A stretch of DNA of 21,367 bases. Source: Nemertoderma westbladi (Eukaryota > Xenacoelomorpha > Nemertodermatida > Nemertodermatidae). Position numbers and translations under genes: made by a program. The notes beneath the pieces were generated by a model. The model had not been told where the DNA came from. It ran no database searches and worked only from the letters and a program-made list of their open reading frames with translations. Positions 10,201 to 17,556 of this stretch are shown here, one piece after another. Location of the stretch: positions 1 to 21,367 of the forward strand of contig JAUCBJ010007146.1 of NCBI GenBank assembly GCA_032718475.1. Reading direction: 5' to 3'. Positions within the stretch are counted from its first letter, which is position 1; each line of letters opens with the position of its first letter.

Positions 10201-10718
10201 TTGGAAGTCACCGAGAATTAATCGGAAACTTAAGGTCCGATTATTTAGAGCAGCAGTAGTTCCAGTACTCCTCTATGGGAGTCCATGCTGGGCTCTAACT
10301 GCTGAGGACACCAAATCTCTGGATGGTACATTCACAAGAATGCTACGCCGGGTTCATTGTGTTAAGTACAATGCACACATCTCCAACCAGACACTATATA
10401 ACATTGGAGGTGTCTCATTGGTTCCCCCAAGCTTGACACTAGAACAAAATCGCCTCCGCTTTGCAGGACATTGCTTTCGCCGTGAGGACCAGCCAGTGCA
10501 TAATCTTGTACTTTGGCAGCCTCATGGAGTGAATAAGCATGGTGGACAGCCCATGACTTTCTTGAGACGCATCTTAAAGGACACTGGCCTTAAAGATGCG
10601 GATGATCTAGCAAATGTCATGGGTGATAGGGAGTTGTGGCGGTGCAATTTTGTTGACAAGCCGGCACAGCATTCTTAAAAATGCAGCTGCAATGCAGCAT
10701 GCCGATCCTAGTAGTAGT
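7249..10718 (+). mobile_element. LINE copy C, near full length (EEP-RT, single ORF)
   Basis: Plus-strand non-LTR retrotransposon inserted into the fourth composite satellite unit. The 5' boundary is sharp: satellite sequence stops at GGTAGCC and LINE 5' UTR starts with TGCACCTGGCAGCAAGG. Copy A shows that more 5' UTR exists in the family, so copy C is slightly 5' truncated. The single ORF (7452-10678) is followed by a short 3' UTR of about 40 bases ending in TAGTAGTAGTAT. No poly-A tail is visible, and no matching satellite continuation or target-site duplication is found on the 3' side. The motifs and C-terminal region suggest the RTE/Daphne-like part of the LINE tree, but the clade cannot be settled by eye. 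Confidence 0.88.
7452..10678 (+). pseudogene. LINE endonuclease-reverse transcriptase, two disablements
   Basis: One original ORF of about 1075 codons (ATG at 7452). Segment 1 (7452-8027) has the Pro/Ser-rich N-terminus and EEP start (VGVQEHRM). A TGA at 8025-8027 interrupts it where copy A has a Cys codon. Segment 2 (8028-8846) holds the rest of the EEP (FLGDFNAS, QIDHILF, SDHRLIVAKVRLSLR) and a linker. A missing G near 8839 shifts the frame; the inverted fragment at 10871-10941 still has that base. Segment 3 (to 10678) has the RT: RASGVDGVPPEVFK, VPVPKKGN, NQNGFRKGRGT, motif A FVDFFKAFDS, motif B GVLQGNTLAPFLF, motif C DFADDLGVL, KTKIL and FCYLGSWIQ. The C-terminal region follows (LLYGSPCWALT, MLRRV, LRFAGHCFRRED). 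All catalytic residues survive, so decay is recent. No CCHC finger is seen at the C-terminus. Confidence 0.93.
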
Positions 10719-10941
10719 ATCCTTTGAGCTTATGCTCATCCGATCAGAGACTTGCTGAGGACTTTCAAAGTTAACTGTCAGAATTTTGGTCTTTCTGGAG
10801 TTAATCTAAAGACCAACACTAGAAGCAGCATGTTCTAATGAGCTGAGGAGCCATTGGGCTCCCTCTAATGATGGTCCTCTCAGGGACCTAGATGCAGCCT
10901 TAACTGCATTCTTGGCCGCTGTAGTCTGTTTGAGTCGGGAC
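10719..10941 (-). mobile_element. Inverted, internally deleted LINE fragment
   Basis: Read on the minus strand, 10941-10871 matches LINE copy C at about 8785-8845, and 10870-10719 matches about 9930-10081. The approximately 1.09 kb between (8846-9930, including most of RT) is missing, with about 9 bases of filler at the join. The fragment abuts the 3' terminus of copy C, so the locus can fold back on itself. Small differences from copy C (for example GGCC versus GACC, CTAG versus AAAA) show that it is an older or sister copy and not a direct duplication. It retains the G that copy C lost near 8839. Confidence 0.88.
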
Positions 10942-11210
10942 CGGGACCACCACGTACACCACGTAGTACCGGGAGGGTTAGAAGGAGGCAGTAAGGGAGT
11001 GTGGTATATTGACATCATGCCACGAGTAGTAGCAGAGGGGTTGTGGGCGCCGGAAGCGCCACGTAGAAAGTTGTAGTAGAGAGGTTGTGGGCACCGGAAG
11101 CGCCACGTAGAAAGAGAGCAGAGGGGTTGTGGGCACCGAAAGCGCCACGTAGATAGAGGTAGTAGCAGAGTGGTTGTGGGCACCGAAAGCGCCACGTAGT
11201 TAGAGGAGTT
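10942..11210. repeat. GC-rich minirepeats (about 44 bp, four copies)
   Basis: Four copies of a unit containing TTGTGGGC, then CCGGAAGCGCCACGTAG or CCGAAAGCGCCACGTAG, start at 11041, 11085, 11127 and 11174 (spacing 44, 42, 47). The spacer between units is GTAGTAGAGAGG-like. The sequence just before (10960-11030) carries related CACGTA words. Part of it is open on the minus strand (10806-11195) only by chance. Confidence 0.8.
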
Positions 11211-11700
11211 AGTAGTTACGGAGTTAAGGAGTTAAGAGAGTTATGTAGAAGAGTTAGTAGAGTTAAGAGAGTTACGTAGAGAGTTAGTAGAGGTAGAGAA
11301 TTAGAGTTAGTAGAGTTAGAGAGCTAGTAGAATTAGAGTTAGTAGAATAGAGTTAGTAGTAAGAGAGTTAGTAGAGTAAGTAGTAAGCAAGAAGTAAGAT
11401 TTAGAAAAGGTAGATAGAATGATAGCACAGGGTATGATAGCACAAGAAATTTGGCACCTTTGGGAGTGGTAGAGAGTACAGGAGCACAGGGAGATAGTGA
11501 GAGGAGGTGTTGGCGCATGAGAGAGTGCAGACGAGTGCGATTCAAGTGTGGGGAGCGAGCAGGCAGAGAGAGAGAGTAAGATAGAGTAGAGTGGAGTTAA
11601 AGTAGAGTGGAGTGAAGTTAGATAGAGTGGAAGGAAGTTAGATAGAGAGAGAGAGTAAGATAGAGTAGAGTGGAGTTAGAGTGGAGCTGAAGGGAAGTTA
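11195..11700. repeat. Purine-rich simple-sequence tract
   Basis: About 500 bases dominated by GAGTTAGTAG, GAGTTAAGAGAGTTA and GATAGAGTAGAGTGGAGTTA-type repeats, with a less regular middle (11400-11550). The plus strand is mostly A/G/T with very few C. No gene is seen. The tract could form triplex or other non-B structures. Confidence 0.75.
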
Positions 11701-11704
11701 GAGT

Positions 11705-12215
11705 TCAGGGTGTCTTTTTAAAATTGTGTGAGGATTCCACAATTGTCTCAACAGAAACGTCAGATATCTTTTGCAGCATACTGTAGGCTGTGGTTGCACC
11801 AAGAAGGGTTAGTAACATCATACCCAGAGGGAGCGGCCTGAAAAGCCGACTCCAAGTAAAATAATTCCACCCCACACCCGATAGTAGATCGGGTGCCAGT
11901 GGAATTGAAGCACACTCATAGGTGATGCTATCTTCTCACTGGGAAGATAGCATGGGGGGGAGTGTGAGTGGATTCAATTCCACCTCATTACCATCATAAA
12001 GTTGGGAAGTGGCGCCTTTTTCAGCAATATTGGAGATACGATATTGATAACAATCAATCTCGCACCACAACCAATAATGGGGATAACACAAACCCCAAAA
12101 GCCACACAAAGGGAGGTTAGAGGTCAAACCACCTCGAGAGGGAAAATAACCAACAGGGGCCAACAGGGGGAAGCACTCCCACAGAGGTGAGAGGCGTGAA
12201 GTAGGTTATCAGCCA
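11705..12215 (-). pseudogene. Degraded unrecognised reading frame downstream of the minus-strand gag
   Basis: Two open segments lie in the same frame on the minus strand, about 12215-11939 and 11935-11705, separated by one TGA (11936-11938) and together about 165 codons. The second segment has an aromatic stretch (WNYFTWSRLF) followed by a hydrophobic run (GMMLLTLLGATTAY) that could be a membrane segment. No family is recognised. It could be the 3' remains of the retroelement whose gag lies at 12424-14106, or chance. A long hairpin overlaps the TGA region. Function unknown, confidence low. Confidence 0.3.
11899..11983. other. 85-bp imperfect inverted repeat
   Basis: GTGGAATTGAA (11899) pairs with TTCAATTCCAC (ending 11983). 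Inside, ATGCTATCTTC pairs with GAAGATAGCAT across a short loop, and ACACTC pairs with GAGTGT. The stem is interrupted by a run of seven G on one arm only. It could be a small foldback element or an RNA structural element. Confidence 0.75.
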
Positions 12216-12423
12216 ATAGGAGCGGGGTAAGCATCCACTGGACAAAGGCCACAGTAATGTAGAGATGATTACATATATTGTCAATGCATTCAGGTACCAA
12301 TTCAGTTATTCCAGTCATTAGTTTGAGTGCAGACCGGTGACATCTTTCACCATCACTGTCATTACATATTATATATCCTACCTACCGGTATACTGCTATT
12401 GTCAATTCAATCTATCAACTGTG

Positions 12424-14106
12424 CTATTGATAACATGCCCATTCCTCAGCCGATGTCAGTTCCTCATAGTCCTCGTCGTCAGAATCCTCGGCCATGGTGG
12501 TGGCAATCGTACTCACCGGAGGGGGGCGGAATCTCGGTTTCGGAGTGGGTGCCCTGTTTCTAGAGTTGTTCTCTATTCCGTCTAACTTGGAGAGACTTTG
12601 CTTGGAGAACATCGAGTTGTTCATGGCTTCGGAGATATCATCTAGGAATGCCGACATTTCGAGGAAACTAGGATCCCGATCCGGGTGTCTGCGTCTGAGA
12701 TCGACACATCTATACACCCATTTGCTTTGCAACCATCCGGGGAATTTCCGGGCAATCTGTCGGAGGTTTAGGATGTTATTTACTTGCTCCTCCTTGTTCA
12801 ATGGTTTTAAAGTGTAGTAAGCGTCTTTCATTGAGTCCGAAAACTCTTGGATATTCTGTGGGTCCCCTAAAGATCCAGCGTCCTGTATCAGTTTTTCAAG
12901 CGTCTTATTGATTATAGTTCCGATGTTACCATATCTCCTTTCGAGAGTTTTCCACGCATCGTGGTACGCTTCGTGAGATCCTCCTTCGAAACATTTAACA
13001 ATTCGGCGTGGTTTGTTACCCAGGTACTGAGATAAATATACCAGTTTTTGCGCGTCGGTTATATCTGTCGATCCGATCTGAGCGAAGAACCGTTTTTTAA
13101 ATCCAAGATAATCAACGGGGTCGCCCTTGAAGGTACGGATCTCCATCTTTGGCATAGCTAGGTGGTTCTCTAATGGTCGGATGATGCCGACGTCGTCCGA
13201 ACTAGGATGACTAGGAGGGTTATAGTTACTAACGCTTTCTCCCATACATGATGGATCGATAAGAGGTGGAGTTTTAATAATGATGCGGTTATGGATTTTC
13301 AGTGTGGACATGAATGGATTATTGGATCGAGGGGTGGCGTCCCATTCTGAGTCCCTTTCAGGCTCGTACTGGGGTACGCTCATTGCCGTAGGGTTGGAAG
13401 GGAGGTAGGGTTCCTCGTTTTTAAGCGTAACCGGTGGGGGATGGAATGCCGGTGCTTGTGTGGACCATATAACTGGCGGGAACTCGGGTTTCGGAGGTTT
13501 CGCAGCCGGTGGCGTAAATGACTTTTCTAATTCCGGGACTGGAATTGGTTCATAATCCTGTTCTATACCCCTTTCCCAGTCCTCGTACAGTTGAAGGTCC
13601 CATTCTATGAGTGCGCCTTCGTAGTCTGCGAGTTTAGCAATATCCGCATTCTTCTTGTGAATAAGAATCGCTTGGGCCTCCGCATTTCGTTTACGCATTT
13701 CAGCCTCATGTTTATGTATTTCGGCCTGCTGTTCAACCTCTCGTTTACGTATCTCAACCTGTTGTTCGGCCTCTTGTTTATTCCTTTCGGCCTCTTGTTT
13801 GCGTTGTTTGGCCTGTATTTCGGCCTCTTGTTTGTGTTGTTCGGCCTGTTGTTCGGCCTCCTGCTTATGTCTTTCCTCGGCTAATACGTCATGTTCAATC
13901 TGTAATTGAACGTATTCATCCTCCTTTCGAGCTTTAAGGGCCAATGCCCTCTGTTCTCGTAGCTGATCTCGGAGTGGCTGACTCGCTTGGGAGCTGCGCG
14001 CTGAACCGGATATCTCGCTCCTGGCGCTGGAGTGCTGGTGCCTCGAGGACCCAGTTCTCTTTCGCTGAACCACTGTCCGGGTGCCGGAGGTCCGCACTGA
14101 TTCCAC
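12424..14106 (-). CDS. gag: BEL/Pao-like retrotransposon gag, intact 560 codons, no zinc knuckle
   Basis: Gag-type structural protein that would assemble the retrotransposon capsid. Residues 1-45: Ser/Arg-rich and basic. About 45-160: a charged coiled coil with repeated KQEAEQQ/AEIHKHEAE motifs. About 190-260: Pro-rich. About 318-500: a BEL gag domain of the DUF1759 type (IRTFKGDPVDYLGFKKRFF, KLVYLSQYLG, AWKTLERRYGNIGTIINKTLEKLI, FLEMSAFLDDISEAM). It ends with an acidic tail (AEDSDDEDYEEL) and a stop at 12424. There is no frame break in 560 codons. The CCHC knuckles, protease and RT that normally follow are absent, so it is a truncated element, a gag-only non-autonomous element, or a retained gag. 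A GTGAGT donor-like sequence lies in frame at 12516-12511. No LTR pair or primer-binding site was found by eye. Confidence 0.8.
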   Translation of the reverse strand: MESVRTSGTRTVVQRKRTGSSRHQHSSARSEISGSARSSQASQPLRDQLREQRALALKARKEDEYVQLQIEHDVLAEERHKQEAEQQAEQHKQEAEIQAKQRKQEAERNKQEAEQQVEIRKREVEQQAEIHKHEAEMRKRNAEAQAILIHKKNADIAKLADYEGALIEWDLQLYEDWERGIEQDYEPIPVPELEKSFTPPAAKPPKPEFPPVIWSTQAPAFHPPPVTLKNEEPYLPSNPTAMSVPQYEPERDSEWDATPRSNNPFMSTLKIHNRIIIKTPPLIDPSCMGESVSNYNPPSHPSSDDVGIIRPLENHLAMPKMEIRTFKGDPVDYLGFKKRFFAQIGSTDITDAQKLVYLSQYLGNKPRRIVKCFEGGSHEAYHDAWKTLERRYGNIGTIINKTLEKLIQDAGSLGDPQNIQEFSDSMKDAYYTLKPLNKEEQVNNILNLRQIARKFPGWLQSKWVYRCVDLRRRHPDRDPSFLEMSAFLDDISEAMNNSMFSKQSLSKLDGIENNSRNRAPTPKPRFRPPPVSTIATTMAEDSDDEDYEELTSAEEWACYQ

Positions 14107-15390
14107 GTCCGCTGTAAAAGCCTTTGCTGAATTGCCCCGTTATTTTTGTTATCTTTTACATTAAAATACTCTGTAGTTGATTTAATAAGTGTAAGAGACC
14201 GTATTATTGCTGTATCGGTGTTTTTAGAGGATCTAAGACCTATTTCCTCCGTATGTGTACTGTGAAAGGCATATTTTATGATTCTATGGCAATTCGTGAC
14301 GCAAAGGGGTGATAGCTACTCTTGAACAGTAGTTACTATGACTACGGTTAACAGCTGACATTCATACGTGTTGATTTCCTTTGTTCTACGGCGTCTCTCA
14401 GTTCAGTCAGCCAATTAGAGCGTTTTTGTGGCTCCTTGTACAGAAAATTTCCGAGAAATGACGCAATGCCTATGTGCAGTGTTTACATTCAGTCCTGAGC
14501 CAAAGAAAGAACGGCTTGGAAGTATTTTGTGCTTTACTGTTTTTAGTCTTACACTAGTAGGTTTAATTATAAAGGGCATATATCCTTTAACCTAACAACT
14601 ACTGCGGACTGCTGACTGATCATACATCCTGACTGCTGAAACATTGCAAACTCGTAACAATCAGTGTTCAGTTGTTGTTTTATACTGCTATTTACTGTCA
14701 GTTCTTCATAATATGGTTGATGAATTATTATATTTGGAATAACGATAAATAACCCCGAAACCCAATATTCTTGATATACCGAAGGTAAGAGAGAAAGGTT
14801 ACCAATAAAGATTGTGACTTATGTTAAAGTGGTTTGAAGTGAATCTAATGTTATTTGATAGACCCTACATGAGTCAGCCTGTGTTCCTTTTATATGTGAC
14901 TAAAATCAGTGAAGATTGGCAGATTAGTGTGCAGTATTGTGCAGCATTGTGTATGAGTGAGTCTGTTAAAGAAGCAATTCCTAAAGAATGCGCCATATAT
15001 GTGAATTATAATTAAGCCATATCGTTGTGAGTAGTTTAAGTCATAACTCTGTTTATATAGATAAAGCGCCACGTCCTAAAGGAACTGTTAATATTCCCGA
15101 AGGTGAATAATATTGTCAGAGATTATATAATACTGTCAGTCGAATAATACATTAGGCTTACATAGCAATAAAATTAAACCGTCGAACCCAATCTCCCGGG
15201 AATCTCCAGCGGGTGAATGGTCGCGCACGGATTGGTTTCGACTAGTGTAGTGAATCAAATACTTGTCATAGACTAAAAACTGATTTAATATCTAGAAGAC
15301 ATCTTAATTTGGTGGGTTAAACTGCCAAAGGTCTGAAAGCGCGAACATTAAAGGATATAGCTTCTTTATTGCAGTAAGCAATAAAGTTGA
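14107..15390. other. Spacer upstream of the minus-strand gag
   Basis: No recognised gene. It presumably includes leader or LTR sequence of the minus-strand element, but no TG...CA ends with a primer-binding site could be delimited. A 64-codon open frame (14821-15015) has no recognisable motif. A perfect 9-bp hairpin (CTTTATTGC/GCAATAAAG) lies at 15364-15386. Confidence 0.4.
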
Positions 15391-15560
15391 AAGTACCGGT
15401 CAACCGGTACATTTGTAGGTCAGTAGGCCCAACTGCCAGAACCGGTACCAGTAGGCCTGACTACCTAACCACCCGGACCGGTACCTACAGCAGTACAGGT
15501 ACAGCAGTATTATTCGATTTGATAATTATATACCAGTAGGCCTTAATAATTAATCAGGGA
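15391..15560. repeat. Cluster of ACCGGT and AGGCCT palindromes
   Basis: GTACCGGTCAACCGGTAC at 15393-15410 is an inverted repeat. ACCGGTACC, GGACCGGTACC, CAGTAGGCCTGA and CAGTAGGCCTTA follow. These motifs also dominate 17160-17470, suggesting one dispersed repeat family. No gene is seen. Confidence 0.55.
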
Positions 15561-15664
15561 CTGCAGCCCTGGTTTTTTATTGAGATTTTTACTTATTTCT
15601 GTCAAGTTTTATTTGTTTGTAGGCCAGTATTGAACAGAAGGCGTGTAAACCTGATCAGATTGTA

Positions 15665-16240
15665 CAGACAATTGTAGGCTGAGCTGTTGTCTGATTGCTG
15701 TTAAGTCCGAACGAGTTACAGTGTGTGTAGAGCACTTGTCCGATTAAGTACGGTTAGGAAGTAGGGGCAGCCAATGCGGTAAGGTAAACCCCCAACTAAA
15801 GAATAAGTCGCACTACTGGGTTAGAGCGCATACTCCCTAATCATTTCGGAGTCTGCATGTCCTGTGGTTTATTTAGGCTTGAGAGTAGTCTGCCATCGTT
15901 TAGTCTGTACTTTGTTTGTGTAAGTCTGTACGGGTAGCGTATAATTTTATTTAGATAATTTGTAGGCTGGATAGTTGTCTGGCTGTTATTAGGTCTGAAC
16001 GGATTGCCGCGTATGTAGATCATCTGTCCGATTAAGTACGGTTAGGCAGTAGGGGCAGCGAACGCTGTAAGGTAAACCCCCAACTAAAGAATAAGTCGCA
16101 CTACTGGGTTAGAGCGCATACTCCCTAATCATTTCGGAGTCTGCATATACCGTAGTTTGTTTAGGCTTGATAGTAGTCTGTCAGTGTTCGGTCTGTATTT
16201 TGTTTGAGTAGTTTGTACACGTAGCGTAATATTTATTATT
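15665..16240. repeat. 288-bp tandem duplication with a perfectly conserved 79-bp core
   Basis: Two units (about 15665-15952 and 15953-16240) are offset by exactly 288 bases. Most of each unit has diverged clearly, with substitutions and small indels. The stretch 15780-15858 is identical to 16068-16146 over 79 bases, from TAAGGTAAACCCCCAACT to TTTCGGAGTCTGCAT. Just upstream, CGATTAAGTACGGTTAGG is also shared. No ORF runs through it. The core contains GGGTTAGAGCGC, reminiscent of a tRNA D-arm, and an ACTCC/GGAGT inverted repeat, but no complete tRNA fold. It lies upstream of the plus-strand gag-pol and may be enhancer, leader or LTR sequence. Confidence 0.88.
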
Positions 16241-17159
16241 CAGAGTTTATGCGATTATCCGCAACATTCATTCCCCAAGTTTGTTCCTACAGTAATTGTG
16301 TTTGTTATACATACCGCTATAGTTAAATTAACCCCGGTACTACACGGGCTGCTCGGCGTAGGTAAAGACTGGTGATTTTGTGCATCGGTCACTCCAGCAG
16401 ATGCCGTGGTTCTTTTAGCTGTTCAAGTATATTTAGCTACAGATTATCTGTTGTACAAGTACTCGTACCTAATTTAGGGTTTAGTGTACAGTACTTTCCG
16501 AAGTAATTATTGTAGGCATTATATTTGTGTTGTAAAGTGGTTGATAGGCACCTTCGATTAGCTCTATTAACTTCTAGGTAGGAACACTCCGTGATACATA
16601 ACGTAGAACCTATAGCGATACGGCTATAGGTCGTCAGGCGGTGGTATTTTTCTATCTGGACAACGCAGTGTATTTACTACTACTTATTATTTCAAATACC
16701 GTAGTACTCTGTCCGTTGTAATAACCAGTTTTCTAACCCTTTGTTAGGCTGGTTTGTAGACTTCTTGTAAAATTACCCTAAAAATTCGTATTTTGTGTTT
16801 TTGTAAATTTTTGTGTTTATTTAGAGATTGTAATCTCAACCCGAATTGTACGTAATTTGTAGTATTAAGTAACTTAGGTAAATTAGTATTATTTGTTTTA
16901 GTGTCTCATAAGTAACACTTCACTAAAAGCGCACCGCTTTGTGTAGTGATTACCCCAGAAATAATAACATTTATTTCAAACATTGACTAAACCCATTAAA
17001 ACGGGTATATATATATTATAAATCAAATCTAACGATTTATAAATAGTAGGCCTACCATACAACCATTAGGTCTCAATATCAGTTGGATTACTGCTTAAAT
17101 AACGGTAATAAAGTAAGTTAAAGTAACCAAGTAACCCTAAAGTTCAGAAATTCAATTAT
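16241..17159. other. AT-rich spacer upstream of the plus-strand BEL ORF
   Basis: No gene recognised. The TATA-like string GGTATATATATATTATAAA at about 17004-17022 is a possible core promoter, with no supporting evidence beyond composition. Direct LTR ends were not identifiable. Confidence 0.4.
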
Positions 17160-17470
17160 TCCAAAATAATTGATATACCGGTATCTACGATAGGCCTATT
17201 ATCTTATTTCTATAAATCTAGGCTGAAATTATACCGGTACTTGTAATTAATTCTATTCCAGAATTATATATCCTACAAACTGTAAGCTGTATACCGGTAT
17301 TCCAGATAGGCCTATTATATATTTATATATATTTGTGCTAAAATTATACCGGTATTCTGTGATAAACCTAGTCTGTAATAATACTTATATAGTTATATAT
17401 ACTATAAGCATACCGGTATTCTAATATATTATATATATATCACGCTACACTGAGTAGCAGTACCGGTAAT
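17160..17470. repeat. Imperfect ~57-bp repeat marked by ATACCGGTAT
   Basis: The palindrome ATACCGGTAT (or a one-base variant) occurs at 17175, 17231, 17291, 17346 and 17410, and as TACCGGTA at 17461, at 50-64 base spacing. Between them AGGCCTATTAT recurs (17192 and 17311 regions) in AT-rich spacers. It is noncoding and lies immediately upstream of the long plus-strand ORF. Confidence 0.75.
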
Positions 17471-17556
17471 TAATTATTAAGCTAGCAGTTAATACTGAGT
17501 TACTAGACTTACTCAGACTGTAATACAGCAGTAGACATTCAACAGTATACATAGTC

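Noticed and set aside
10806-11195. Minus-strand 129-codon open frame
   Set aside because: Chance fusion of the minirepeat translation with the inverted LINE fragment.
14821-15015. 64-codon open frame
   Set aside because: No motif, short, AT-rich spacer, and overlapped by an open frame on the other strand; most likely chance.
14107-17556. LTRs and primer-binding sites of the two BEL elements
   Set aside because: TG...CA ends followed by a convincing tRNA-complementary site could not be identified by eye (TGGTCGCGCACGG at about 15218 was considered, but it has no CA-ended LTR before it and no tRNA match I can defend).
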